A stretch of 27,674 nucleotides of DNA from an uncultured Eubacterium sp. (GCA_910586045.1 CAJUIH010000031.1:1-27674), one strand, 5' to 3'. Positions 6,357-14,840 are shown, counted from the stretch's first letter. The notes: a model not told the origin generated them from the sequence alone. Translations and numbers: made by a program.

Positions 6357-7379
6357 TCAAAACAATAGTTGTACTTTCTTTCTGACAGCCGCAAGCGTCA
6401 CACCCTCCCGCACCTGTTTTTTACAAATCCATACCGCCCCGCTGCCCGCCGCTGCCGCCGCGCTGCGTTCACAGACGTTATCCACGCCCATCTGGCGCGC
6501 CACAAATTCCGAGGCGGTAAAATCGCCCGCCGCCTGACCAAGCTGTTCGGCTGAATAGACGAGAAACGGCACCCGAAGCTCTTCTGCCAGTTCCAAAATT
6601 CCCTGTTCCCGCGCTTTTCGGTCAATGGAAGCCAAAGCGGCAATACACTGCAGCGGAAAATCATACCGGCAGCTTAGCGCGGACAAAAACTCACGCAATT
6701 CTTTTTTTGATTTCCCTTTCCGGCACCCGATCCCGACTACAATATCTTTTGGCATCAGGTGCAGCGTCGTGAAAAACGGATGTATTTTTTGATATCCAAT
6801 ATGAAACCCTATTTTCGGCGCTTCCGCTTTCTGCCGGACCGCTGCCCACTGCAGACCGGGCGGCATTTCTCCCGCTACCGGAAACTCGGAACTGATCCCG
6901 ATACGCTCTCCACGCAAAACCGCCGCCGAGATTTTCTTAATATATTCGGGTTCCGCAATATAGCATCCATTTTGTTTCGCAAACACATCCACCGCAAATA
7001 TTCCATGCAGGTCCGTCGCGGTCGTAATCACCGGCTCTGCCCCAATCAAACGCGCAAATTCCCGCGCAAGCTGATTCGCACCCCCATAATGGCCGGATAA
7101 TACCGGGATCACATACCGCCCGCACACATCCATCACAAGTACCGCCGGATCCGTCAGCTTGCTCTTTAAATAGGGCGCAACGGTACGGACCGCGATGCCA
7201 GCCGCCCCGATAAATACAAGCGCATCCGTATCTGCCGCATCAAATACCGCGCGGATCTCCATTCCGTTTCCCTCTTCCAGTTCTATGTCTGTTTGATTCC
7301 ATGCTGTTTTTATTTCACGTAAAATATCACGTCCATCGTCTGTATATGCAAACAAATAAATCTTCTTTTTATTATTCAT
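6357..7379 (-). CDS. cbiG: Cobalt-precorrin-5A hydrolase CbiG
   Basis: CbiG opens the delta-lactone ring of cobalt-precorrin-5A and releases acetaldehyde in the anaerobic (early cobalt) cobalamin pathway. At 340 residues it is about family length. The N-terminal domain shows LVFIGAAGIAVRTVAPYL and VLSGHYGGANQLAREFA (about residues 54-110), both strongly conserved. The C-terminal domain begins DIVVGIGCRKGKSKKEL (about 212-228) and has the expected IDRKAREQG and FLVYSAEQL blocks. The ATG at 7379 has only a weak AAGAAAG site. It follows cbiD by 73 bases in the same direction; the rest of the pathway is not in the window. Confidence 0.93.
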   Translation of the reverse strand: MNNKKKIYLFAYTDDGRDILREIKTAWNQTDIELEEGNGMEIRAVFDAADTDALVFIGAAGIAVRTVAPYLKSKLTDPAVLVMDVCGRYVIPVLSGHYGGANQLAREFARLIGAEPVITTATDLHGIFAVDVFAKQNGCYIAEPEYIKKISAAVLRGERIGISSEFPVAGEMPPGLQWAAVRQKAEAPKIGFHIGYQKIHPFFTTLHLMPKDIVVGIGCRKGKSKKELREFLSALSCRYDFPLQCIAALASIDRKAREQGILELAEELRVPFLVYSAEQLGQAAGDFTASEFVARQMGVDNVCERSAAAAAGSGAVWICKKQVREGVTLAAVRKKVQLLF

Positions 7380-7452
7380 ATTCGTTTCTTTCTTCTATGT
7401 CTTACTGCTGCGGCAATTTTACGATCGGCCCAAAAAGAGAAGAACCGCACAT

Positions 7453-8631
7453 TCAGCCCTGGCTGTCCGCCCTCACATGTTCCAGGATTCGTTCCGCGCC
7501 CTCCGTCGACGCGATCATCCCATGCTGCCTCGTAAATAACAAAACTTCTGTGCACCCATCCGTCCGCGGTATCCCCTGTTTGATTTTCCAGCGCTTCAAT
7601 GTCCGGCGGATGTGTGCCAGCAGCACGCGCATAATCGGCTCTTTTATTCCAAGCGCCTGCATCCTGGCAACGGCATCTTCGGTAGTCGCACAATCCAATA
7701 CATCCCGTGCAAATGCGAAAAACCCGGCTTCCCTGGCACAGCGGGACAGTTCTTCCATCCGCCCGTCCCCATACTTAGAATGCGTATTCCATGCCCCGGC
7801 GCCCAGTTTGACCAATTTGCCGATATGGCCGATTAACAGGATCTCCCGAAACCCTTCGCCCCATGCCAGGGTGAACGCATCTCCTATAAAATTGCTGCAT
7901 GCCGCCGCATGATCCAAAGAGATCTGCAAAGTATCTTTTATAAAATCCTGTCCATAATTTCCCGGCGTCAGAATCAGATGTTTCTCCCCTGCCGCCGCTT
8001 TCACATGCAGTTCCAGTGCGATCGACGAAAGCAGCGCATCCTCGCTCATCGGTTCTACAATACCGCTGGTGCCGATAATAGAAATCCCACCCACAATGCC
8101 AAGCTTTGGATTAAAGGTTTTTTCCGCCAGCCGTTCTCCATCCGGAACACTGAGTGTAATCCGTATCTTTCCCAAAAAGCCCTGCTGCCGCATGACCGCG
8201 GAAACGGCTTTTTGAATCTGCATCCGCGGCCCGGAATTAATCGCATACGCGCCAACCGGCTGGTCCAGCCCCGCTTTGGTTACCCTGCCGATCCCGATGC
8301 CTGCGCAAATCTGTATGCGGGGATCCTGCCGGATCCCAAAGTCCGCGGGTTCCAATCTTTGCGCCCGTGCATAAATCAAAGCGCCGTCTGTGACATCACT
8401 ATCGTCCCCCGCGTCTTTTTTTACAGCGCAGGAAACAGATTTTTCATCTTTTTGCACGTCTATTAAATCCAAATGCAATAAAATCCCTTTCGGTGTCAGC
8501 AGATCTATTTGAGACAATTCCTGTTGCGTCAGCAGCATGACCGCTGCTGCCTTTGCCGCGGCCGCGGCACAAGACCCGGTTGTATATCCATATCTTAATT
8601 TTTTTCCGTCTTTTACGATATAGTTTTCCAT
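7453..8631 (-). CDS. cbiD: Cobalt-precorrin-5B C1-methyltransferase CbiD
   Basis: CbiD methylates C1 of the corrin ring in the anaerobic cobalamin pathway, using S-adenosylmethionine. Family blocks are intact: LRYGYTTGSCAAAAAKAA near the start, AINSGPRMQI, the glycine-rich GIVGGISIIGTSGIVEPMS, and LILTPGNYGQDF. I start it at the ATG at 8631 (392 residues), close to family length. The frame stays open to 8772, but that extension (HLDKNGK, RKEISGK and so on) resembles no CbiD. It also crosses a perfect hairpin and a 14-bp tandem repeat whose unit is not a multiple of three. No strong ribosome binding site marks any candidate start, and ATG at 8640 is an alternative. cbiG follows. Confidence 0.9.
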   Translation of the reverse strand: MENYIVKDGKKLRYGYTTGSCAAAAAKAAAVMLLTQQELSQIDLLTPKGILLHLDLIDVQKDEKSVSCAVKKDAGDDSDVTDGALIYARAQRLEPADFGIRQDPRIQICAGIGIGRVTKAGLDQPVGAYAINSGPRMQIQKAVSAVMRQQGFLGKIRITLSVPDGERLAEKTFNPKLGIVGGISIIGTSGIVEPMSEDALLSSIALELHVKAAAGEKHLILTPGNYGQDFIKDTLQISLDHAAACSNFIGDAFTLAWGEGFREILLIGHIGKLVKLGAGAWNTHSKYGDGRMEELSRCAREAGFFAFARDVLDCATTEDAVARMQALGIKEPIMRVLLAHIRRTLKRWKIKQGIPRTDGCTEVLLFTRQHGMIASTEGAERILEHVRADSQG

Positions 8632-8661
8632 AATCAGCATTTTACCGTTTTTATCCAGATG

Positions 8662-8689
8662 TTTCTTTCCGGATATTTCTTTCCGGATA
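8662..8689. repeat. 14-bp tandem duplication in the cbiD leader
   Basis: TTTCTTTCCGGATA occurs twice in perfect tandem (8662-8675 and 8676-8689, plus-strand reading). A third, imperfect relative (TTATCCAGATG) lies just beside it. A 14-base unit would break a reading frame if it varied in copy number, which supports an untranslated leader here. Confidence 0.85.
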
Positions 8690-8701
8690 GTAATACCAGA
8701 A

Positions 8702-8729
8702 TATCCCGGCAGAAATTCCTGCCGGGATA
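8702..8729. repeat. Perfect 11-bp hairpin in the cbiD leader
   Basis: TATCCCGGCAG and CTGCCGGGATA pair perfectly around a 6-base loop. A smaller stem, CAGCGG/CCGCTG with a 4-base loop, lies next to it at 8736-8751. Neither is followed by a T run, so this is not a standard terminator. It lacks the recognisable B12 box of a cobalamin riboswitch. It may be an mRNA processing or stability element between the transglutaminase-like gene and cbiD. Confidence 0.7.
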
Positions 8730-8754
8730 AACGGTCAGCGGATTGCCGCTGCAT

Positions 8755-8783
8755 ATAATCTTGTTCTCGCATTTCTATTTCAA
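8755..8783 (-). promoter_or_regulatory. Possible promoter for cbiD-cbiG
   Basis: On the minus strand TTGAAA (8783-8778), a 17-base spacer and GATTAT (8760-8755) form a weak sigma-A-like site. If used, transcription starts near 8748. The hairpins and tandem repeat would then lie in a leader of about 115 bases before the cbiD ATG. Confidence 0.3.
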
Positions 8784-8814
8784 TTTAAAATTTAATTTCA
8801 TCCTTGCCAGCCGC

Positions 8815-10215
8815 CTATTTCACTGTGATTTTCACTTTATTGGAATAAGCCCCATACAATTTATTCCCATTGCTGTCCAGGCTATAGGCACGAACCCTGA
8901 CATAATACACTTTCCCCTCTTTTAATCCGGTAATAACGCACGGCGCCTTTTCCGTATTTTTCTTGCCGGCCTGCTCCATACCGGCATTTGCGGAGTACTG
9001 TACCGTATAACCGTCGCAGCCCGCTGCCGGTTCAAACTGCACCGTCAGCTTTCCTTTCTGGCTGGAAACCGCAATATCCGTCATTGTCTGCGGAGCCGCC
9101 GCAAAATCTGAAACATCATTTTCGCTGCTTCCCGCCTGTTGTTCATCAAATGCTGCCGCACATTCCGGCGTCCTGTTTTTCCATTCATCAGACAGTACGT
9201 GCTCTGCTTTTTGTGTATCGTCCGCCAGCAGCCGCTCATCCGTTACATTCAGATAGGTCTGATCTCCCTTTCCATCGTTCCAGGTACAGTCCGTATTATA
9301 CCATACCCCGCCAATGCGCACTTTATTCCAGGCGTGGCTTTTGCTGGTCACGGTCACGCATGGGATTCCCGCACGGTTGCACAGCAGCGTAAATAACTGC
9401 GCATAACCTGTACAAACCGCGGACCGTTCAAACAGTACGGCACTGATGCAGCTCTGGCTCATGGCTTTATCATCCGGGTCTTCCGCATCCATATCCGGGC
9501 TGTAACTGACATGCGCGCAAATCAAATCGTGAATCAAACGTTCCTTTTGCAGCGGTTTTTCCTGCGCCGCAATCTGCTCCTCCCAGACCGCAAGCTGCTG
9601 CATCAATTGATTTGTGTATTCCGCCCGCTTCTGCCCATTTGCAAAATTCTGATTTAATCCTACGGCGACTGTCTTTGTATTCTCGGAATACGCAACGGAG
9701 TTTCGTAAAAAATAATACTGCGGATTTTCAAACAAAAAACTAAAGAAAACTTTTTTCATCTGCTCCACAGTCAAGCCCTCATACGATACCAGCGGCAGTA
9801 TACAGACCTGGACTTTCTGTTCCCCTCGTTTCACTTCTGCCATTTCAAAATCCTGTGTCCCAGTCATGTAGCCGTCTGCATTTTTTTTTAATTCAATATA
9901 TAATTTTTTCTCATCTGTGTTCAACTGACTGAAATAATAATCGCTGCCGCTGTCTGCCCATACGCTTTGTGAGAGGCTGTCATTCGCATCCGCTGCTTTT
10001 ACCGATATGCGCGCCGCACGCTCCCCAAAAGCATCTGTTTCATAAAAATCCGGCTGCACATCCGCCGCTGCCGCGCCGGTCCATGGATACTCCTGTGCAC
10101 GGACCAGTGAAATACGCTGCCCCGTATAAGCCGGCGCCTGCATGGAAACACCCAGTACATTTCCAACCAGCAACAAGGTTGCCGTACAACCGGCAACTAG
10201 TTTTTTCGCATTCAT
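8815..10215 (-). CDS. Secreted transglutaminase-like protein with C-terminal Fn3 domain
   Basis: A 466-residue exported protein. A signal peptide covers about residues 1-30 (hydrophobic core ATLLLVGNVLGV). The transglutaminase/protease-like fold carries the expected triad: C268 in RSAVCTGYAQ, H294 in KSHAWNKV and D309 in YNTDCTWND. One fibronectin type III domain (about 375-466, ending YYVRVRAYSLDSNGNKLYGAYSNKVKITVK in three strands) closes the protein. This fold can act as a peptidase or crosslinking enzyme; the substrate here is unknown, with wall peptide or surface protein a guess from neighbours. The ATG at 10215 has AAAGGG eight bases upstream; an out-of-frame ATG lies four bases before it. 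It follows murI by 123 bases. Confidence 0.88.
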   Translation of the reverse strand: MNAKKLVAGCTATLLLVGNVLGVSMQAPAYTGQRISLVRAQEYPWTGAAAADVQPDFYETDAFGERAARISVKAADANDSLSQSVWADSGSDYYFSQLNTDEKKLYIELKKNADGYMTGTQDFEMAEVKRGEQKVQVCILPLVSYEGLTVEQMKKVFFSFLFENPQYYFLRNSVAYSENTKTVAVGLNQNFANGQKRAEYTNQLMQQLAVWEEQIAAQEKPLQKERLIHDLICAHVSYSPDMDAEDPDDKAMSQSCISAVLFERSAVCTGYAQLFTLLCNRAGIPCVTVTSKSHAWNKVRIGGVWYNTDCTWNDGKGDQTYLNVTDERLLADDTQKAEHVLSDEWKNRTPECAAAFDEQQAGSSENDVSDFAAAPQTMTDIAVSSQKGKLTVQFEPAAGCDGYTVQYSANAGMEQAGKKNTEKAPCVITGLKEGKVYYVRVRAYSLDSNGNKLYGAYSNKVKITVK

Positions 10216-10240
10216 TCATATATCCCTTTCCTCATATTTC

Positions 10241-10256
10241 TAAAACGAATCGTTTA
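10241..10256. promoter_or_regulatory. Short palindrome upstream of the transglutaminase-like gene
   Basis: AAACGA and TCGTTT pair around a single central A (10243-10255), about 30 bases before the start codon. The size would suit a dimeric repressor site, but I cannot place a clear promoter beside it, so the role is speculative. The rest of the 123-base gap shows nothing I can name. Confidence 0.25.
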
Positions 10257-10338
10257 TCTGATATTTTCATCCTAATTCGCAGACCGAAAGCCAAAATCCT
10301 TTTCAAAAAGCTTTCTATGAATAAATACGGATCCGGCA

Positions 10339-11127
10339 TTATTTTTTTTGGAATAATGTCCTGCTTAATTCAATTTCTTCCTTTGTCGCCAGGCTATTTT
10401 CAAACAGCACGGTTCCCGGCCCTTTGCGCAACGTCCGAAGCCCTGCTGCGGTAAGCCGCCTGCACATCTCCCGCGCCGTCCCGTTTCCTCCGTCAAAAAT
10501 ACGAACCCGCTCCCCCGCAATCTGCTGAATTAATTCCCGCACAAACGGATAATGGGTACAGCCAAGCACTATGGCATCCGTTTCCCTTATATACGGCATC
10601 AAAAGATCTTCCAAAAACGCCCGCAAATCCTCTCCATGCGTATTTCCTGTTTCCACAAATTCCATTAGGCCCGGGCACGGCAGCCCGATAATATCCGCTT
10701 CCGACTCATAACGTGTCCGTAAATGCTTATATTTATCTCCCTGAATCGTCATCGGCGTCGCCATCACAAGCACTGTCGGGTGTCCCGGCTGCATAGCCGC
10801 GGGCTTTAGGGCCGGTTCAATCCCAACCAGCGGCAGATTGGGATATTTTCCCCGTAAAATACGCACCGCCGCGGCCGTAGCCGTATTACAGGCTACCACG
10901 ATCCCTTTTGCCCCGCGTTCCAACAGCATTTCCACATTTGCTATGGTGAGCCGGCGGATCTCCTCCAACGGCTTTGTCCCATAAGGCGCGTGCTTGGAAT
11001 CGCCGAAATATATATAATTTTCTTCCGGCATAATTTGATACAGTTCCCTCAGCACACTGATCCCTCCCAAACCGGAATCAAACACGCCGATCGGACAGTC
11101 GCTCATCGGATGCTCTTTTTTTTCCAT
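10339..11127 (-). CDS. murI: Glutamate racemase
   Basis: MurI interconverts L- and D-glutamate and supplies D-glutamate for peptidoglycan. The 262-residue protein has both catalytic cysteines in context, C80 in VVACNTATA and C190 in VLGCTHYPF. The N-terminal IGVFDSGLGGISVL and YFGDSKHAPYG blocks are those of the family. The ATG at 11127 has GGGAG nine bases upstream; ATG at 11106 would also give a complete enzyme but has a poorer site, and the longer frame to 11187 is unlikely. It lies 60 bases after the GH25 gene in the same direction, in a block of wall-related genes. Confidence 0.96.
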   Translation of the reverse strand: MEKKEHPMSDCPIGVFDSGLGGISVLRELYQIMPEENYIYFGDSKHAPYGTKPLEEIRRLTIANVEMLLERGAKGIVVACNTATAAAVRILRGKYPNLPLVGIEPALKPAAMQPGHPTVLVMATPMTIQGDKYKHLRTRYESEADIIGLPCPGLMEFVETGNTHGEDLRAFLEDLLMPYIRETDAIVLGCTHYPFVRELIQQIAGERVRIFDGGNGTAREMCRRLTAAGLRTLRKGPGTVLFENSLATKEEIELSRTLFQKK

Positions 11128-11187
11128 ATCATCTGTCTCCCAACCGCAAAAGCAAGCCCGATGATCCACCGGGCCTGCAAATGCCAA

Positions 11188-13599
11188 TCAATACCCTATA
11201 TTTACATCTACTGACACCAGATTGCCTGCCGCGTCAGTAATCCCGTCTACCTGGGAATTGGAGCCGGAATACTGGCCGTCGTTGTACTGCCAGTATTTGA
11301 CATTCCCTGTTCCGGTATAACCATGCCCGGATTCCACATTGCGGTACCGCGCGATCCACAAATCAATACCGCCTAACTTTGTATTATCCAGATTTGTATT
11401 AAAAAATGACAGATTGCTGTACAGCACAAACTGATACCCCTGGCTTTCAATCATCGTTTTAAAAGCGAGAATCATTGCATGCAGTGTTTCTTTGGTCATA
11501 TCTGCCGCTTTATGTACTTTATCTTCCATGTCCAGCGCAATCGGGTGCTCCAGCTTTCTGCCGTTTAAAATACGCAGCACGGTCCGCGCCTCTTCCTCCG
11601 CCTCTTTCACCGTAGCCGCGCGGCTGTAGCAGTAAACGCCCAGCGGCATCCCGGCAGCGGAAGCATTTTGGTACTTTTCTTCAAAGGTATAATCTTCTCT
11701 GTAATGGTTGCTGATGCGCAAAAAGGCAAACTCCACACCCGATGCTTTGACACGCTGCCAATCCACATTTTCCTGCCATTCGGACACATCAATCCCATTT
11801 TTCTCACCCGCTGTGACAGATACGACCGCAGACGCGCTTTTTCCCGACACAGTAACCGTTACTGTCGCCGTGCCGCAGGAAACGCCGGTGACTTCCCCCT
11901 GTGAATCAACCTGCGCAATTTGGGGATCGGATGAACTCCACACTGCCCGGCCTGCCCGTATCGTGGTTAATTCCAGATTTTTTTTGCTCCCTACGCATAC
12001 TTTCAGCGTCCTTGTATTTAAGGAAACCCCGCCTACCATATAGCGAACCGGACGGCAGCGTGGACCCTCGCCCGCCGCATTAACCGCGGATAAGCGGTAA
12101 TAATAGGTCTTATTGTCTTTCAGCCCCTGATCATGGTACTGCAGGCTTGTCAGCCCTTGTGCAATACACGTATACGCGGCGTCGCCCGTATCGGAACGGT
12201 ACAGATTATACGTCTCTGCCCCTTCCGTTTCCTGCCAGCTAATAACCAGCACATCCGTGCCGCTTTGTTCTACCGTCAGCCCGGCCGGAGCCTGCGGAAC
12301 CGGATCCGCATGCAGTACATTGCTCGGTTTGCCCAGTCCGGTATAGGTACGGTTTGCATAAAAGGCCTTGATCCGGTAGTAATAGGTGATACCCGCCGAT
12401 GCGGCAGGGTCTTCGTAGCTGAGTGCCGTACCGTTTGTATCCGAGATTTTGGAAAAACCTTTTTTCGGATCCATACTGCGGTAAATCCGATAACCGGTCG
12501 CGCCTTTTAACGGATCCCATTGCAATACAAACGCAGAACCGTTTTCACTCCGTTCCAAAGATACCAGATTCGGCGCGTCCATTTGTGTCTGTGCATGCAT
12601 ACAGGCGGACAGCTCGCCTTTTTGAACCGTCTGGCCATCGTTCTGGTAAGTACCTATTTTATAAAAAAACGGTTTCCCTGGTACGACCCCGGTATCGGTA
12701 TATGTCAGTGTCGTATTTGCGGTAATCGTTTTGATCTTCCGATACGTACCGTTTTCCCTAACACTGCGGTAAATATAATATCCCGTCACACCATCCACCT
12801 GCTTCCAGGTCAGATTAATGGACCGGTAATCCTGCGCGGTACATGTTGCAAGCTCTGCCTGCGGCAGCGTAATACTAATTTTTTTCTCAGCGGAGAATGC
12901 CGCCTTGATTGTCTGCACATTAACCTGACGGACTGCCTGCACGCGGTAATAATACGTCTCACCCGCCGTAATCGTTTCATCCACATACGACGTTTCGGCC
13001 GTGGCGGCAATAAACCGGTACGTTTGCTCAGACGCGTTTTTTCGATATAGCTGGTAACCGCCTGCCCCGGATACCTTTTTCCATTCCAGCGAAACCGCGC
13101 GCATCTGCCGGACTTGTACATTTACAAATTTTGTTTTCTTTAAATACGGTTTTGCTCTGATCAAAGCATAATTGCCCGCTTTCCCTTTCGCATCCACCGC
13201 ACAGACCCGAAACTGATATTCGGTCCCGGTGGAAAGTTTTTTGCACTGGAAAGAGCGAACGTCCGGCCCGGTCTTTCCCGCGACCGTGTAGTCGCTTCCG
13301 TTGACGGAATATTCTACCTGGTATCCAACTGCTTCCGATACCCCGTCCCAATGCAGCGTTACGGAATGATACGTAACCGCGGCTGCTTCTATGTTCGCCG
13401 GCGCGGTAAGAATCTCGCTGCTTTTTGCACTTACCGCGGCAGCGACTTTTCTATCCTGCCCGTTATCATTGCTTTCCACCTGCCTTTCTGCCAGGTACCT
13501 GTGGCCGGCATCCGCCTGTACCGCCTTGTTTGGTACAGCCAGAATACCGCCAAAGCACAAAAAGGCCGCCGCAAGCGTTCTCTTGATTCGATCCGACAT
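11188..13599 (-). CDS. Secreted GH25 muramidase with five Fn3 domains and a Big2 domain
   Basis: An 803-residue exported protein likely to cleave peptidoglycan between MurNAc and GlcNAc. Order: signal peptide (1-29, AVQADA cleavage region); Fn3 domains at about 66-150, 155-246, 247-340, 342-432 and 435-520; a bacterial Ig-like Big2 domain at about 522-598 (VSLNTRTLKVCVGSKKNL, then VWSSSDPQIAQVDSQGEVTG); and a GH25 catalytic domain at about 602-803. The acidic catalytic residues are present: D604 in GIDVSEWQ, D690 and E692 in ALDMED, and D798 in SVDVN. A strong AGGAG site precedes the ATG. Putting the enzyme after a long Fn3/Ig stalk suggests reaching through or anchoring in the wall. It follows the cysteine-octad gene by only nine bases. 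Confidence 0.94.
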   Translation of the reverse strand: MSDRIKRTLAAAFLCFGGILAVPNKAVQADAGHRYLAERQVESNDNGQDRKVAAAVSAKSSEILTAPANIEAAAVTYHSVTLHWDGVSEAVGYQVEYSVNGSDYTVAGKTGPDVRSFQCKKLSTGTEYQFRVCAVDAKGKAGNYALIRAKPYLKKTKFVNVQVRQMRAVSLEWKKVSGAGGYQLYRKNASEQTYRFIAATAETSYVDETITAGETYYYRVQAVRQVNVQTIKAAFSAEKKISITLPQAELATCTAQDYRSINLTWKQVDGVTGYYIYRSVRENGTYRKIKTITANTTLTYTDTGVVPGKPFFYKIGTYQNDGQTVQKGELSACMHAQTQMDAPNLVSLERSENGSAFVLQWDPLKGATGYRIYRSMDPKKGFSKISDTNGTALSYEDPAASAGITYYYRIKAFYANRTYTGLGKPSNVLHADPVPQAPAGLTVEQSGTDVLVISWQETEGAETYNLYRSDTGDAAYTCIAQGLTSLQYHDQGLKDNKTYYYRLSAVNAAGEGPRCRPVRYMVGGVSLNTRTLKVCVGSKKNLELTTIRAGRAVWSSSDPQIAQVDSQGEVTGVSCGTATVTVTVSGKSASAVVSVTAGEKNGIDVSEWQENVDWQRVKASGVEFAFLRISNHYREDYTFEEKYQNASAAGMPLGVYCYSRAATVKEAEEEARTVLRILNGRKLEHPIALDMEDKVHKAADMTKETLHAMILAFKTMIESQGYQFVLYSNLSFFNTNLDNTKLGGIDLWIARYRNVESGHGYTGTGNVKYWQYNDGQYSGSNSQVDGITDAAGNLVSVDVNIGY

Positions 13600-13608
13600 C
13601 TTGCTCTC

Positions 13609-13842
13609 CTAATCCTTTGGACACTTCCTTACACGTTTAATATTACAATCCTGTACCCGTCCCTCACTGCATTCCACCAGCATTCCTTTCAAAAAGCAGA
13701 ACACCTGCTTGACCTGTCCCGTCTCTTTTTCCGGTTCTTTTTGTTCCAGCATGCAGGAGGTTACCCGCTTGATATTGCAGTCCTGAACCCTTCCTAAATT
13801 ACAATCTACAAGTCCTTTTAGAAAACAATAATTTTTGCTCAT
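13609..13842 (-). CDS. 77-residue cysteine-octad repeat protein, unrecognised
   Basis: I do not recognise this family. The protein has two copies of a block in which cysteines recur every eight residues: C6, C14, C22, C30, and C49, C58, C66, C74 (one interval is nine). Each octad reads roughly C-[FNS]-[LIE]-x-[GR]-x-x-[DES], with QDCNIKRV present in both blocks. A charged linker of about 18 residues (EQKEPEKETGQ) separates them. No signal peptide or membrane span is visible. The ATG at 13842 has AAGGGG ten bases before it; a competing out-of-frame ATG is four bases upstream. It begins 14 bases after degV and ends nine bases before the GH25 gene, so it is almost certainly co-transcribed with both. 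Metal binding or a small beta-solenoid are possibilities only. Confidence 0.7.
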   Translation of the reverse strand: MSKNYCFLKGLVDCNLGRVQDCNIKRVTSCMLEQKEPEKETGQVKQVFCFLKGMLVECSEGRVQDCNIKRVRKCPKD

Positions 13843-13856
13843 GCATTTTAATCCCC

Positions 13857-14732
13857 TTATCTATTGTTTTTCCGATCCATTTTACGGACCAGCGCAAGCC
13901 CATATGTCCCATACCCCAGATGGGTAGCCACGCTAAGCGGGATCGAGGACATACTGCAATGTACCCCAAAATACTCCTCAAAACTTTCTTTTAACTGCCT
14001 GGCATCCTCCACCGGCATGCTTGCCGCGCTCGCAAGGTGAAATTCCCTGATGCCCTGCGCATGGAAACGTTCTGTAATATCACGCTGTACGGCCTTCATC
14101 ATCTTTTTTCGAACAGCCTTATCTCCGCGTACTTTCTCCACGACTTCGATTTTGCCTCCCTGCAGACCCAAAAGCGGCTTAATATGAAGTACATTTCCAA
14201 CCATTGCGGAACTCGCGGAAATGCGCCCCCCTTGTTTTAAATATTTCAGATTGTCTACCGTGAGGTAAATGATACATTCATTTTTTACAGCCTGCAGGCT
14301 GTCGCAAATCTGTACGGCCCGGCATCCCATCAGCGCCATCCTGCGCGCTTCCAATACCGCAATTTTCTGCGTGACGGATACCCGCCCCAAATCTGCCACG
14401 ACTACCCTGCCGCCGTACTGTTTTGCCGCAGCCATCGCCGCTTCACACGAACCGCTCAGCCCGCTGGACATTGGAATATACAAAAGCTCCTCATATTGAT
14501 CAAGGACTTGGTCCCACAATTGGGTTACATCATAGGGATTTGGCTGGGAAGTATAGATCACGCTTCCGTTTTTTTGTCTTCTGAAAAACTCCTCATTGGT
14601 AATCGTCTGGCCTTCCAGATAAAGTTCATCATCAATATAAAAAGGCATCGGCAGCACATAAACACCGTATTTTTGTGCCTGATTCTGCGAAATACCAGAG
14701 TTACTGTCCGTTACTACCGCTGTTTTTTCCAT
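13857..14732 (-). CDS. DegV-family fatty-acid-binding protein
   Basis: DegV/FakB proteins bind a fatty acid and, in species with FakA, present it to the fatty-acid kinase. The 291-residue protein starts AVVTDSNSGIS (about 5-15), has the lipid-binding-site block YTSQPNP (60-66) and the serine-rich PMSSGLSGS (87-95), and ends with the HLGYGTYGLALV block usual near the C-terminus. ATG at 14732 is chosen because family homology begins there and GAAGGAG lies 11 bases upstream; the open frame to 14861 crosses the promoter region. It heads a minus-strand block with the cysteine-octad gene, the GH25 gene and murI, and is divergent from putP. Confidence 0.93.
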   Translation of the reverse strand: MEKTAVVTDSNSGISQNQAQKYGVYVLPMPFYIDDELYLEGQTITNEEFFRRQKNGSVIYTSQPNPYDVTQLWDQVLDQYEELLYIPMSSGLSGSCEAAMAAAKQYGGRVVVADLGRVSVTQKIAVLEARRMALMGCRAVQICDSLQAVKNECIIYLTVDNLKYLKQGGRISASSAMVGNVLHIKPLLGLQGGKIEVVEKVRGDKAVRKKMMKAVQRDITERFHAQGIREFHLASAASMPVEDARQLKESFEEYFGVHCSMSSIPLSVATHLGYGTYGLALVRKMDRKNNR

Positions 14733-14788
14733 TTTGGTAACCGCTCCTTCTTTGATACTTATCCCTTTCTTATTATTACAAATTTTAT

Positions 14789-14818
14789 TGTATACCGCAA
14801 GCAATTTCCATAAAACAA
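14789..14818 (-). promoter_or_regulatory. Possible promoter of the degV operon
   Basis: On the minus strand TTGTTT (14818-14813), an 18-base spacer and TATACA (14794-14789) form a candidate sigma-A site about 57 bases before the degV start. An overlapping alternative, TTGCGG with a 16-base spacer and TAATAA, lies slightly downstream, so the exact element is unsure. Confidence 0.35.
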
Positions 14819-14840
14819 TCCTTACTTTTTTCTTTTCGTA

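Noticed and set aside
7380..7452. Short frame starting at the cbiD stop (TGAATG), 16 codons
   Set aside because: Too short, with no ribosome binding site of its own; nothing distinguishes it from chance.
8702..8729. Intrinsic terminator for the transglutaminase-like gene
   Set aside because: The stem is strong, but neither side has a T run.
8631..8815. Cobalamin riboswitch before cbiD
   Set aside because: I looked for a B12-box-like segment and the expected multi-stem layout; only simple hairpins and a tandem repeat are present, and the leader is too short.
11188..13599. Phage endolysin / prophage remnant because of the GH25 domain
   Set aside because: It has a signal peptide, Fn3 and Big2 domains, and housekeeping neighbours; no phage genes are nearby.
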